Notes: generated from the letters alone by a model not told the origin. A DNA stretch of 64,000 nucleotides from Symbiodinium natans (GCA_905221605.1 CAJNDS010002657.1:997001-1061000), one strand, 5' to 3'; positions 1 to 9,731 are shown, counted from the stretch's first letter. A program made the numbers and translations.

Positions 1-507
1 TTTATTGTTTTTTATTATATGTGTTGGGTTTTATATTTTTTAGAGTATGAATGGCTAACAAAAGCTTGATGATTAACTATAATAAGTTTTTTAATAATAT
101 TAAATAATATAATTTTACAATTTGGGGTTGGGGTTGGGGTGACAAATCTACTTTTTATAAAAAATTGTATTTGGTTATCTTATAAAACTTTAATTTTAAC
201 AAATAACTTCTTAAAAGTAAACAACTTAGTTCAATAAATATATATTATTTTAAATTAACTAAAAATAATTCTTAACAAATGTTTAGAAATCTTAAATATT
301 ATTAATAAGACATTTTGTTAATTAAATTTTAAATTCGTTTAAGAACCCAGTTTGTCCACACCATCCTATATAATAATTAAAACAATACAAAAATATTATA
401 TTACACAAACACAATTAACTGTTATTATAATAACTTAAGAACAATATAGATTTTAAATATAAAACCGCAAACAGTTTATTTAACCTATAACAGGGTTTAT
501 GGGATGA
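1..507. other. AT-rich segment, no gene recognised
   Basis: About 500 bases of strongly AT-rich sequence (runs such as TTAATAATATTAAATAATAT) that differ sharply from everything downstream. No convincing reading frame is present on either strand. It ends where the first telomere-like CCCTAAA/CCCGAAA units begin. It could be an AT-rich intergenic block or an inserted fragment; the sequence does not decide. Confidence 0.5.
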
Positions 508-509
508 TT

Positions 510-1137
510 AACCCTAAACCCGAAACCCGAAACCCCAAACCCCAAACCCCAAACCCTAACCCCATGGCCCTGCGCAGACCACTGGGAGATCTAGGTTTAG
601 GGTTTGGGGATGCGGGCTTCAACGCAGAGGGTCGTTGGGGAATCAGAGGGTCTGACGGGTTTAGGGTTTGAGTTATGTATAAGTTGCATGTGCCCTGAAG
701 GGACCCCGATGTGGTTGTTTTTTGCTACTTCACGAGAATACTTACTAGGTTCCCGATCCTCCAGGTACAGTACTGAGTACTAGTACACTTTAGAGGTTGT
801 CCGAAGCCCCCTCCCCCCCTTCCCCCAATAAACTACACAGGGGGGAACCAAAAAAAACACCGAAGCCGTCACATAAACCACCATAAGCCCTGTAGACTCT
901 AAGCTTTACTAAAGCGCTAAACCCCCGCCCCGAAAAGACAACAAAACGTCAGAGCCGAAAACTTCAGTCTTCAGGGTCCTCCAGCCTTCTAGGAGGCTTA
1001 AACTCCCCTCCTGGGCTTCATCATAGGGCCTGTAGGGGGATGAGTGGACCTGCGTTCTCGTCGGAGTCTTGGGGCTTCGTAGGATTCAGAAGGGTTCTTG
1101 GGGCTCATAGGGTCCCCTTATAGGATTTCTTGGGCCC
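510..1137. repeat. Degenerate CCCTAAA/CCCCAAA run, then unassigned spacer
   Basis: Positions 510-562 are telomere-like units with variants CCCGAAA and CCCCAAA. A few isolated TTTAGGG units follow on the opposite strand near 594-670. The remaining ~450 bases hold no reading frame or repeat I can name. Confidence 0.6.
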
Positions 1138-1138
1138 T

Positions 1139-1230
1139 GAACCCTAAACCCTAAACCCTAAACCCTAAACCCTAAACCCTAAACCCTAAACCCTAAACCC
1201 TAAACCCTAAACCCTAAACCCTAAACCCTA
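1139..1230 (-). repeat. Telomere-type array (CCCTAAA)n, about 13 units
   Basis: Nearly perfect 7-base tandem repeat CCCTAAA, i.e. TTTAGGG on the minus strand. It is interstitial here because host sequence continues on both sides. Confidence 0.95.
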
Positions 1231-1315
1231 GACCCAACCTCCGAACTCTGCCAGGCTGATACCCAGATCCTGGTAACTGACAAGGCCGGGCTTGCACCAT
1301 AGCGTCCCCTATATT

Positions 1316-1427
1316 CTTTGTGGTGCTTTACTGTAACTTTACATCTTTAGCTTGTTTGGGTTTATTGGGTTTCCTAACAAGGCAGCTAACAATTTAATTT
1401 CTAGCTGCCCTTCTGAGTGCAGCCAAG
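1316..1427 (+). mobile_element. Short dispersed element family 1, copy 1 (7 bp duplication)
   Basis: A ~112 bp element that begins CTTTGTGGTGC and ends GAGTGCAGCCAAG. The same sequence recurs at 7041, 8466 and 10092. It is flanked by the direct repeat CTATATT (1309-1315 and 1428-1434), which fits a target-site duplication. The ends are only weakly inverted (CTTTGTGGTAC against CTTGGCTGCAC). No coding capacity. It could be a MITE or a SINE-like retroposon; variable duplication length in the four copies (4-7 bp) leaves this open. Confidence 0.8.
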
Positions 1428-1519
1428 CTATATTCAGGCCACGCATCCAGATACTTACTCTTGGTTAGTAGTGAATGAGGCCCTATGTCCCCCTATATAT
1501 GATTCAGCCCCGGCGGGCC

Positions 1520-1597
1520 CCCCCCCCCCCCTACCCCACTCCCCCCACCCCCCCCCTACCCCCCCCCCCCCCCCGCACCCCCCCCCCCACCCCCTAC

Positions 1598-1646
<49 letters not shown>

Positions 1647-1732
1647 ACCCCCTCCCCCCCCACCCCCCCCCCCCCCCCCCCCCCCTTACCCCCCCCCCCC
1701 TGGTATCCCCCCCCCCCCCCTGTGGTTGGGGG
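1520..1732. repeat. Poly-C tract
   Basis: About 200 bases almost entirely of C, interrupted by single A or T residues. Proline-rich reading frames across it are low-complexity artefacts. It abuts the telomere-repeat block that follows. The motif GGTATCCCCCC...TGTGGTTGGGGG at 1702-1732 recurs in part at 1960-1985. Confidence 0.9.
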
Positions 1733-1737
1733 GGTTT

Positions 1738-2187
1738 AGGTTTTAGGGTTTTAGTTTGGTTTAGGGTTTAGGTTAGGTTTAGGGTTTTAGGGTTTTAGGG
1801 TTTAGGGTTTAGGGTTGGGTAGGGTTTTAGGGTTTTAGGGTTTAGGGTTAGGGTTTTTTTAGGGTTTTAGGGTTTGGGGTTTAGGGATTAGGGTTTTAGG
1901 GGGTTTAGGGTTTAGGGTTTAGGGTTTTCCCCGCGGATGGGGTACTAAGTGATACCCCCCCCCCTGTGGTGTGGTTGGGGGTTGGTTTTAGGGTTAGGGT
2001 TTAGGGTTCAGGGTTTTAGGTTAGGGTTTAAGGTTTCTTTAGGTTTAGGGTTTAGGTTTTGGGTTTTAGGGTTTAAGGTTTAAGACTTAAGGTTTAGGGT
2101 TTAGGGTTAGGGTTTAGGTTTTAGGGTTTAGGGTTTAGAGGGTTTAGGGTTTAGGGGTTTAGGTTTAGGGTTTAGGTTTAGGGTTTA
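1738..2187 (+). repeat. Degenerate TTTAGGG array
   Basis: About 450 bases of TTTAGGG units with many 6-, 8- and 9-base variants (TTTTAGGG, TTAGGG, TTTGGGG, TTCAGGG). A short poly-C insertion lies at 1963-1975. The variation indicates an old array rather than a working chromosome end. Confidence 0.9.
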
Positions 2188-2205
2188 CGGACCGTAGAGT
2201 CGGCT

Positions 2206-2567
2206 GGGGGGGGGGGGGGGGGGGATACCAGGGGGGGGGGTGGGGGGGGGAGGGGGGGGGGGAGGGGGGGGGGGCCCAGGACGCTCGACGCTGAACCATA
2301 TATATATATATACCCTTTAAGGGATTATGTAGGGTACCTCATTCCCTCATGCCCTACTCACCACCAGTAAGGATAGGCCCCTAAACCTCAAAAGGAACCC
2401 AGGGGGAGGGAGGGGGTGAGAGCCCCCCATATTCCCCAACTGAGGGCTTACTGCGGCATGTAATGACCCCAAGTAAGCCTTAGCCAGGATTTAGAGTTTA
2501 GGGTTTAGGGTTTAGGGTAAATAAGCCTCAACCAGCCCTAGTAAGGGAGTATGGACCCCTTACACCT
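2206..2567. repeat. Poly-G tract, TA run and spacer
   Basis: Positions 2206-2276 are nearly pure G, mirroring the poly-C tract upstream. A (TA)n run lies at 2298-2312. The stretch CCCTTTAAGGGATTATGTAGGG near 2311 resembles sequence at 59990. The rest shows no gene. Confidence 0.7.
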
Positions 2568-2760
2568 CCCTCTCACCGTGGTTCCTTCTGAAACGGGCTT
2601 ACAATTGCGGTGGCTGGCTCGCGCAGACTCAAGGTTCTCGGGTTCTTCTGAGATGGTCAGAGCTTCGTGATTCGCCGGCGGCAGCAGCGGCCTGTTGCAA
2701 ATTGCGGCTTTGGTGCTTGCGGCTCCTGGCCTGCTTCCGGTCCTTCTCAAAGAGGCTTTA
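2568..2760 (+). CDS. Possible exon remnant, unrecognised
   Basis: Codon-like, GC-balanced sequence between two telomere-repeat blocks. One forward frame is open from about 2568 to a stop near 2669. A second forward frame is open from there to about 2760, rich in Ala, Cys and Leu. A minus-strand frame (2750-2538) is also open, so even the strand is uncertain. No domain recognised. I list it because the stretch lacks telomere units and could be an exon with a break near 2665. Confidence 0.2.
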
Positions 2761-2940
2761 GGGTTTGGGGTTTAGTGTTTAGGGATGTCCGGGCCGGGTT
2801 GGAAGCAGATGTTCGTTGTTCAGAGCATCGAACCCAGAGGGAAAGAATGAAGACTCCGCAGCGTCAGAGGCAGCAAACAGATGCTGCAAGGGTAGCAGCA
2901 GATGGGGACGGAAGACAGCCCGGTTTAGGGCTTAGGGAGG

Positions 2941-3102
2941 GTAGAGCCCCATGTTCGAAAGAAGCCCTCTCGAGCACGTGTGCCAAAGCTTGAGTTGATT
3001 CATGACCGAAAGGATCACAAGTGCACGAACTGCATTGAGCTCGCGTTCCGTGACTTGAATGTGTTTTTGAAGTCGGTGAAAGAGCAGAATCAGAATATAT
3101 AG
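2941..3102 (+). CDS. Terminal exon candidate, unrecognised protein
   Basis: An open frame of 53 codons ending in TAG at 3100-3102. The composition is natural (basic N-terminal part with RKKPSRARVPKLEL, then CTNCIELAFRDLNVFL). A CxxC pair is present. It stands directly after a TTTAGGG-like stretch (TTTAGGGCTTAGGGAGG), so the upstream intron would consist partly of telomere-type sequence. The 5' boundary is not defined. No family recognised; it reads like the last exon of a host gene. Confidence 0.45.
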   Translation, partial: VEPHVRKKPSRARVPKLELIHDRKDHKCTNCIELAFRDLNVFLKSVKEQNQNI

Positions 3103-3695
3103 AGTACTCTTCTTAGTACTCTTCTTCGGGAGTTGTTTGACGTTGCGTAGCTAGTCTGAGTCTTATTCACAATTCTTGCGTATATGTGTATATATATATG
3201 CACCGCAACTCCATTAGACTTTGTTGTTCTGGTTATCCGCTATGACGTGCAGAGTCCAAGGAACGGTCTAAGAGCATCCGCTGACGGACTCCAAGTCCGC
3301 ATCAGCCCCCCAAACCCCAAACCCCAGACCCCAAACCCTAAACCCTAAACCCTAAACCCTATAAACCCTAAACCCTAAACCCTAAACCTTTCAAGGCTAA
3401 GGGTTCAGGGTTTAGAGGTTCGGGGGCCCCAAAGCCCAGACGCTAAAACGGGCTTCATTACCTCGACATGGAAGGAGAGGGGGTGTGCGGGTCAGGTCGG
3501 ATGTTCCGAGAGCAAGCGTACCCTTGTTGGGGGCTCTTGTAACAAAGGCTGTAGTATTTGGGGGAAAGATTAGGGGGACCCTATCTTGAGAAATCCCCTT
3601 TTGGGGGTTACCCCCCCCCCCCCCCACAAAATCTCTGCCAGGAGATGGATGTCAACAGAAAGGTCAAGAAGGCAGGGACTCCTGGATCCCCAGTG
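3103..3695. repeat. Spacer with CCCTAAA array at 3307-3390
   Basis: Contains a small TATATA run (3180-3200), a CCCTAAA/CCCCAAA array at 3307-3390, and a poly-C run at 3610-3627. I see no supported gene; the minus-strand frame at 3627-3412 is not convincing. Confidence 0.6.
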
Positions 3696-3798
3696 GGGTT
3701 TAGGGTTTAGGGTTTAGGGTTTAGGGTTCAGGGTTTAGGGTTTAGGGTTTAGGGGTGGGGTTTGGGGTTTGGGGTTTGGGTTTGGGGTTTGGGGTTTA
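3696..3798 (+). repeat. TTTAGGG array turning into TTTGGGG
   Basis: Starts as perfect TTTAGGG and drifts to TTTGGGG and GTTTGGG units at its 3' end, a clean example of local homogenisation of a variant. Confidence 0.9.
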
Positions 3799-4791
3799 CC
3801 TTCTTGGTCGTTCTGCTCCATCACGAACCCGGAAACCCAAACCTAAAACCATGAAACCTGAAAGCTCAGGAAACCTTCCGAAGCCTTCAAACCCCTGAAC
3901 CCTGAAGCCCTGAACTCTGAAACCCTAAGCCCTAAAACACCCTTCATCCACAAACACCTGAAACCCCCAAAGCAGGTCCTGCGGGTTGCGATTTTGGGTC
4001 TTGGGTCTAGGGTTGAAGAAGATTGTCACTTGTTTACGTCGCTCCATCAATGCAGGAGTACGGCTCCCTCAATCCCGCAGCTTGCGCTTTGTCCCCCCGC
4101 CCCCGCCCCCGCCCCCACGCCATCCCCTCCCACAGTTTCAGGTGAAGTTTGTCCGAAATTGGGTCCTTTTGGGTGCTGCGCATAGGTCCCCCAAGGGCAT
4201 AGGTCCCTTACATACTGTAATTGATTGCCCTCCCAAACAGTAGGCCCCAACGACCGTTGAATACGCCCTATCTGGACACTCGGTTGGGGGCAGTTCACCC
4301 TGAACTTAACCCTGAATTTGTATTGTTTCGGGTTTAGGGCTTGGGGTTTAGGGTTTTGAGGTTTAGTTTGAGCTCTCACCCTAAACCCTAAACCCTAAAC
4401 CCTAAACCCTAAACCCTAAATCAAACTGACCTGGTTCCATGTTGACATCAGGCCTTCTGTGAGCCTGGGAATGTGGAGTTCAATCCCCCCGTGGCCTGGG
4501 TCGAGGCACCATTTTGGGGGTTTCAGGGTTTTGGGGGGTTTGGGGAGCGTTCCGTGTTTGCAAAGGTTTGGGTTGTAGATCATGTCTTGGGCTAGGGCCG
4601 GGTTTAGGGTTCAGGGTTCAGGGTTCAGGGTTCAGGGTTTAGGGTTTAGGGCCTAAGTTTCCTTATTTAGCCCTTGCTTATCACAAAAGTAAGAGGGTGA
4701 ACGCTGAACATCCAAGCCCTAAACCGTAAACCCTTGACCCTCAACCCTAAACCCCAAACCCTCAAACCCTAAACCCTGCTCACCAAAATTA
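3799..4791. other. Spacer with scattered telomere-like units
   Basis: Scattered CCCTGAA/CCCTAAA units, a GCCCCC-rich run at 4096-4120, an array at 4377-4420 and TTCAGGG units at 4605-4640. The frames at 3986-4243 and 4379-4047 overlap each other on opposite strands and neither looks coding. Nothing else supported. Confidence 0.5.
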
Positions 4792-4884
4792 AGTGAAGAG
4801 CAGACGCTTCTCGAGGCCTTGCTGCCGACGCTGCCAGAGAAGCAGTTCGTCGCCCGGCTCCCAGCACCAAGGCTCGTTGGGCAG
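4792..4884 (+). CDS. Internal exon candidate, unrecognised
   Basis: About 31 codons with natural composition (EEQTLLEALLPTLPEK then QFVARLPAPRLVGQ). It is open throughout and ends exactly where the long TTTAGGG array begins (GGGCAG then GGTTTAGGG). Upstream is a CCCTAAA block. This is the exon-between-telomere-arrays arrangement seen repeatedly in the window. Family unknown; splice sites cannot be fixed. Confidence 0.4.
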
Positions 4885-5078
4885 GGTTTAGGGTTTAGGG
4901 TTTAGGGTTTAGGGTTTAGGGTTTAGGGTTTAGGGTTTAGGGTTTAGGGTTTAGGGTTTAGGGTTTAGGGTTTAGGGTTTAGGGTTTAGGGTTTAGGGTT
5001 TAGGGTTTAGGGTTTAGGGTTTAGGGTTTAGGGTTTAGGGTTTAGGGTTTACGATTTCGGGTTTAGGGTTTAGGGTTG
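4885..5078 (+). repeat. Longest perfect TTTAGGG array (about 24 units plus variants)
   Basis: Roughly 165 bases of uninterrupted TTTAGGG followed by TTTACGATTTCGGG and three more units. It is interstitial, with host sequence on both sides. Its purity suggests recent expansion. Confidence 0.95.
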
Positions 5079-5349
5079 ATAGGTTCCGGGATTTGTGAAG
5101 TAATCTGGCCTCAGGGTTCGGTCTCTTTGCGAAGTCGTGCCATCTCTTTTGATGTTTTTGCTCTCAAACCCTTGTGTGTATACCTAAATGCTCCGCGAGG
5201 GCCCTTAACCCTTGCTTCGCTGAAGGACTCAAGGCCCTTTAAGTGAAACCCCATTCCATCTCTTTCAGTACCCCTAACTCCTGAACTATAAACCCTAACC
5301 CTGAACCCTCAACCCTGAACCAAAACTGCTAAGGGGACCTCCGCGGATC

Positions 5350-5508
5350 CCAAGCATACCATATGGAAATCCACGGAACGAGCATATCGGCTCGGACTTG
5401 TTTCCATTCTCTGCATACCAGACTGTGGACTGGCCGATCAGTAGCGGCTTCCTCTACTCCCTGAAGATCATCGAGTCAAGCCGACAAAGCATGCGGGCTT
5501 GCGCTGGG
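5350..5508 (+). CDS. Exon candidate, unrecognised
   Basis: A forward frame of about 53 codons, natural in composition (GSDLFPFSAYQTVDWPISSG then FLYSLKIIESSRQSMR), open from 5350 until it runs into TTAGGGCTTAGG. It has aromatic and hydrophobic residues typical of a folded domain, unlike the repeats around it. Family not recognised. Borders are approximate. Confidence 0.45.
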
Positions 5509-5801
5509 TTAGGGCTTAGGAAATAGCGTTGGGGTGTAGGGTTTTGGGGCCATGAGGTTTTCGGGTGAGGGTTTAGGGTTCAGGGTTGAGGGGGTAAGGT
5601 GTGCGGTGCTGCGAAGCCAGTTGGAACTCGTTATAGGGTTTAGAGTTTAACTACATAAACCCTAAGCCCTAAACTCTAAACCCCTAAACCCGAAGTAAAC
5701 CTGTACCCTAAGCCCCAAACCCTGAACCCTAACACTAATCCCCAAACCCTAAAAGTAACCGCAAGCCCTAAACCCTAAACCCCTGTGGCCTTGGGCGCAC
5801 A

Positions 5802-5885
5802 GTCGGGGTCGCCCAGGTCAAGCGAAAAGAAGCGAACGGGGGCGACCTCGCCTACGAAGAGATCGCGGTGCTCACGGAGGAGTGA
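5802..5885 (+). CDS. Terminal exon candidate, unrecognised
   Basis: 28 codons including TGA at 5883-5885; reads VKRKEANGGDLAYEEIAVLT near the end. It is preceded by CCCTAAACCCCTGTGG and followed by TTTAGGG units. An AG acceptor could be GCCCAG at 5811-5816, immediately before GTCAAG. Family unknown. Confidence 0.35.
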   Translation, partial: VGVAQVKRKEANGGDLAYEEIAVLTEE

Positions 5886-6447
5886 TGTAGACTGGACTTT
5901 CGGAGTTTAGGGTTTAGGGTTTGGGGTTTAGGGTTTGGGGTTTAGGGCCCTAAACGCCCACCCTAAACCCCTAAAACCCGGAAAAAAAAACAGACTAAGG
6001 CCTTAGGCTTTCGGGTTAGGCATCAGACCCGGGTTAGGGCTTCAGGCGACACACTTTACCCGACATCAAACCATCGGCTGTGTAGAGGCCCCGAAAAAGC
6101 ATCAGCCCTCTAAAGCCCAAACCCGAAACCCCAATCTGGAATTTAGGGTTGAAACAGCCCTAAGCGCTTTAAAAGAAACAAGCGCAACCCAAACAGAAAC
6201 GAAAACACCCCAAAATACAAACTACACAAACCTAAAAAATAAACAGGACTTTGCCAGCGAAGCGCTGCACCCTGGCGACTTGAAGCCATCGTTGGGAAAG
6301 GCGCTGAACAGCGTCGCCTGGCCGAAACACACACACACACACACACACACAAACATGGGGTTTAGGGTTTATAGGGTTTAGGGTTTAGGGTTTAGGGTTT
6401 AGGGTTTAGGGTTTAGGGTTTAGGGTTTAGGGTTTAGGGTTTAGGGT
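5886..6447 (+). repeat. Telomere-type arrays with (AC)n microsatellite
   Basis: TTTAGGG/TTTGGGG array at 5903-5948, (AC)12 at 6329-6352 and a near-perfect TTTAGGG array at 6357-6447. The spacer 5949-6328 contains a minus-strand frame (6352-6143) that runs into the microsatellite; I do not support it as a gene. Confidence 0.85.
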
Positions 6448-6466
6448 TTTGGGCTCAGAGTTTAGG

Positions 6467-6563
6467 TTGGGGTCTTCCCCCTTATGCTATCAGTCCATAA
6501 TCGGGATTCTAGTCCCCCCCTACAATCCCCATCAGGGACTGTTAGTATGGGGGGGGACATCCC
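6467..6563. mobile_element. Hairpin MITE family 2, degenerate copy
   Basis: Left end GGTTGGGGTCTTCCCCCTTA and right end TAGTATGGGGGGGGACATCCC form an imperfect inverted repeat. The same termini (GGGATGTTCCCCCTTA) occur at 57558 and 59935. The core also has local symmetry (GTCCCCCCCT against AGGGACTG). No coding capacity. Confidence 0.5.
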
Positions 6564-7036
6564 AGGGAATAGGGTTGAGGGTTGAGGGTCGTGGGTTTGA
6601 TTGCTTGAGTGGGCCGGGCCCTGCGTGTTCACGCACTCAGGCGCACAAAGGAGGGAGGCCGGTGGTTGAAAACGCTGAAATCGCAACGCGTGACAACACA
6701 CAAAGCAGACAGTGGACATGTTGACAATGTCTCGAGAACCTCACGCAGGCCAAAATATTTTCAGCATGCACCGTGAGTAAGCAGGAACAGTGGCAGGGGA
6801 CAAGACGCTGTTTTGACCCCGAAAAAACCATCCCCGCACCTGAGCCCGCTCTGAAACCTCAACCCTAAACCCTAAACCCTAAACCCTAAACCCTAAACCC
6901 TAAACCCTAAACCCTAAACCCTGAACCCTAAACCCTAAACCCTAAACCCTAAAACCTGAACCCTAAGTCCTACAACCCTCAAGCCACAAGCGTCCTGAGC
7001 CCAGGCTCAAAAAAATAAAGGCTCGTACCCCCTAAG
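6564..7036. repeat. Spacer with CCCTAAA array at 6858-6958
   Basis: The array is nearly perfect CCCTAAA with one CCCTGAA unit. The flanking parts hold no supported gene; weak frames at 6596-6724 and on the minus strand overlap each other. Confidence 0.7.
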
Positions 7037-7040
7037 GTTG

Positions 7041-7145
7041 CTTTGTGGTACTTTACTGTAACTTTAGATCCTTACCTTTTTTGGGTTTATTGGGTTTAGG
7101 GTTTAGGGTTTAGGGTTTAGGGCTACCCTCCTGAGTGCAGCCAAG
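7041..7145 (+). mobile_element. Family 1 element, copy 2, core replaced by TTTAGGG units
   Basis: Starts CTTTGTGGTAC and ends GAGTGCAGCCAAG as in the other copies. Flanking direct repeat GTTG (7037-7040, 7146-7149), extendable to AAGGTTG if the end is drawn earlier. The internal 32 bases found in copies 3 and 4 (from CTTATTAAGG to TTTATAG) are replaced by AGGGTTTAGGG-type telomere units, joined precisely to GGGTTT on the left and CTACCCTCC on the right. Confidence 0.85.
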
Positions 7146-7248
7146 GTTGTACCCCAAAAAACTTCCCTTAATCTGGCCCTTCTACGACCTCAAGGATCTT
7201 TTAAAAAAGGGTCCCCAAAAACCCAAGGGCACAACCTTAAGGGTCCAA

Positions 7249-7314
7249 CTCTAAACCCTAAACGCAAAACCCTAAACCCTAAACCCTAAACCCTAAACCC
7301 TAAACCCTAAACCC
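7249..7314 (-). repeat. CCCTAAA array
   Basis: About 8 units of CCCTAAA with one CGCAAAA variant at the 5' side. Confidence 0.9.
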
Positions 7315-7375
7315 GGTCCAAGGTAGAACACCTAGAACAGTTGCTTTAGGACCTAAGCCCAAACCCTTATAGGCA

Positions 7376-7900
7376 ATGGCAGACATCCGAGCTGGCATCA
7401 AGGCTTCTGGAGATCTGAAGAAGGCGCGGCACACGAGCCTCCCACACCGTCAGTTTGTAGGGAGTCATGGTTCACTAGGGTTTAGGGTTTAGGGTTTAGG
7501 GTTTAGGGTTCGGGGTTTGGGGTTTGGGGTTTAGGGTACCCCTTTGTTTCCATGTACTCGAAGGCTCATGAGTAGCGTGAAAGCCATAGTTGCCTACTTC
7601 TGTGCTTACCAAGGCATTGAAGCCGCTAGATTTAGGTTTTAGGGTTTAGGGTTTAGGGTCAGATTCGATTTAGGGTCTTGATCTCGATTTCTTGCGGGCC
7701 GGCCCTATCGCAGGCACAAGGAAAGAGTAGGACCGTTTCGTGTACATGTAGGCCCACACCCCTAAACTACCCTAAACGCTAAACCCTAAGCCTAAACCCT
7801 AAACCCTAAACCCTCCCTGCCGCAAGTTCTTGGCCCAGCATGCCAGGCTGAGAAGAAGCTCGCGGCCTACATCAAGTCGCTGCAGAAAAAGAAGAAGTGA
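7376..7900 (+). CDS. Candidate three-exon gene with telomere-repeat introns
   Basis: Three coding-like islands lie in order. Island 1 (7376-about 7480) starts with ATG in the context GGCAATGGC and reads MADIRAGIKASGDLKKARHT and onward. Island 2 (about 7538-7632) reads MSSVKAIVAYFCAYQGIEAA. Island 3 (about 7817-7900) ends AEKKLAAYIKSLQKKKK followed by TGA. They are separated by TTTAGGG units (7479-7537 and 7636-7662) and CCCTAAA units (7770-7815). If they are spliced together the introns are largely telomere-type sequence. I cannot fix the junctions, and the grouping into one gene is inference. Product unknown; the lysine-rich C-terminus resembles small basic proteins but nothing specific. Confidence 0.35.
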
Positions 7901-8343
7901 GACCAAACCCTAAACCCCAAACCCTAAACCTTAGGCTTAAGCCCCAAAGTCCAAACCTCAAACCCTGCATCCCTAGCCGTTTAGGGGTTTGAGGCTTGCG
8001 AGATACACGCCGTGTGAGTTGCTCCTCTGAGTACGGATTTTGGTGTAGCCAGGTTGATTTTTCGTTTCTACTTTGCACCCTCTCCCCTAAAACCTAAACC
8101 CTAACACGCTACAAGCGCCTACGAACCTTCAAGTATTGAAAACGGACACAACCGAGCGGAACGGCTAAACCCCAAACCCTACACCCTAAACCCTAAACCA
8201 GCGGCTCCTCCTTGGAGTTGAGCCCCTCATCGATTTTCATTATTCGGCAAGCAGGGCTCATGCTTTGGGTTTAGTCTTAGGGCTTAGGTTAGGGCTGGGA
8301 GCTTAGGATTTCGGATTTAGGGCTGGGAGGGCTTAGGGGTTTA
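7901..8343. other. Spacer with scattered CCCTAAA/TTTAGGG units
   Basis: Short degenerate telomere-like units of both orientations around 7910-7960, 8090-8105, 8168-8198 and 8270-8343. No supported gene. Confidence 0.5.
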
Positions 8344-8460
8344 GACGCGCCAAACGCCATTGCTGAGAAGAAGAATAGGGCCTCTAGACGCGAAGCTATG
8401 TTGCGCCTGCTGGAGCAACATGGATTCTCTAGATGTCGCAGCAATCTGGGGTTTGCGAAA
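8344..8460 (+). CDS. Exon candidate bounded by TTTAG and GTAAG
   Basis: 39 codons, open throughout: DAPNAIAEKKNRASRREAML then RLLEQHGFSRCRSNLGFAK. The 5' edge is GGGGTTTAG then ACGCG, so a telomere-like unit could supply the acceptor TTTAG. The 3' edge is GCGAAA followed by GTAAG, a good donor. That donor is also the left target-site duplication of family 1 copy 3, so the intron may have been created or enlarged by the element. Basic, helix-forming composition; family unknown. Confidence 0.45.
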
Positions 8461-8465
8461 GTAAG

Positions 8466-8582
8466 CTTTGTGGTACTTTACTTTATCTTTAGATCCTTAC
8501 CTTTTTTGGGTTTATTGGGTTTCTTATTAAGGCAGCTAAAAGTTTAATTTATAGCTACCATCCTGACCTGAGTGCAGCCAAG
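8466..8582 (+). mobile_element. Family 1 element, copy 3, GTAAG duplication at a donor site
   Basis: Full-length copy with CTTTGTGGTAC start and GAGTGCAGCCAAG end, flanked by GTAAG at 8461-8465 and 8583-8587. The element's TGCAG near its 3' end would serve as an acceptor, so duplication plus element have the parts of an intron. Confidence 0.85.
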
Positions 8583-8879
8583 GTAAGGGACCCCTAATAT
8601 CGTCCCCCACATACAAGGGTTCCCTTATAATAAGGACCCCAAGAAGGTCGAATATCCGTTGGGAGCACACAACCCTGAAAACCACTCTGCCCCTTACCCG
8701 AAACCGTGCCTCAGGCGATCGTAGTGGCGGGCCTTCGCGGCCTGAAACTGTATAATCCCAAGTTGTTTCTTTGTTTAAGGGTTCAGAGGTAGTTGCCCTT
8801 CAAGTTTTTGGGCTCATGGGTAGTTACCCTTGGTGTTACATTTGCCTTGCTTGGGTCGTATCTAGAATTCTCCATCGCG

Positions 8880-9046
8880 GAACCCGACATCCAGCTACCA
8901 GGGGAACTTTCGAGTACGCATGGGCCCTGGCTGCCTCAAGAAGGCTTTTTCGGAACCTTGTGCAAGATGCGCACGCGATTTTCGGTCAGACGGGCTACAA
9001 AGCGGCCCTTGGGAGTAGGAAGGCCTACACCTTATTTAGGGTTTAG
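8880..9046 (+). CDS. Exon candidate, unrecognised
   Basis: The forward frame from about 8880 reads GTFEYAWALAASRRLFRNLV and QDAHAIFGQTGYKAALGSRK, a natural alanine-rich helical sequence. It runs into TTTAGGG units at 9037 and stops at 9046. The frame is open back to 8771 but the upstream part is less convincing. A second forward frame over the same bases is also open, so the call is moderate. No family recognised. Confidence 0.35.
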
Positions 9047-9176
9047 GGTTTAGCGTTCAGGGTTCAGGGTTTAAGGGCTCTTCATAAAATTCCCTTCAAC
9101 AAGCACCCTTCGGGCATCCTTAATTTCAAAGCCCTAGATTCTTGACAGGAAAAGTTGAGCAGCTTGGCCTAACTCA

Positions 9177-9326
9177 CTGGCTTGGAACGACACCCGCCGG
9201 CTGCCGGGTATGGAAGAGGGCGGGCTCAAAGAAAGACATCTCAGGATCGTAAACTACCGAAGTTCCGCGTGCTTGGAGAATTGAATAAAGCACAACTTTG
9301 TAATCCAATGCGTCTGGAGTGTCGAT
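9177..9326 (+). CDS. Possible terminal exon, unrecognised
   Basis: A frame of about 49 codons ending TGA at 9324-9326, basic in composition (KLPKFRVLGELNKAQLCNPM). No telomere-type units inside. Family and borders unknown. Confidence 0.2.
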
Positions 9327-9572
9327 GATGCGCAATGAACAGCGTGAGTTCTGGTTTCATAGCATCGGTATTGTTTGTATCTACCGTATGCTCACGTGTT
9401 TCAGCAGCTTCGCATGTCTAGAGGGTGGGGTGCTGCATTTTTCAACGTGTGCTGTGCATTGAAATAGCAACATCATATGCAGTGTCTGGATGACCAGCGT
9501 TGTGCACTCCGCATCCCGCATGACACAGCCACAGCTAAAGCCAGCATGCAATGCCTGGATGAAACGTGGGGG

Positions 9573-9573
9573 G

Positions 9574-9607
<34 letters not shown>

Positions 9608-9634
9608 CATACATATATATGTATATATATATAC

Positions 9635-9665
<31 letters not shown>

Positions 9666-9680
9666 CATATATATATATAC

Positions 9681-9731
<51 letters not shown>

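Noticed and set aside
1417-1771. Proline-rich reading frames
   Set aside because: They are translations of poly-C, with no start context or composition of a gene.
4885-5078. A true chromosome end
   Set aside because: Host sequence with exon-like islands continues on both sides; the array is interstitial.
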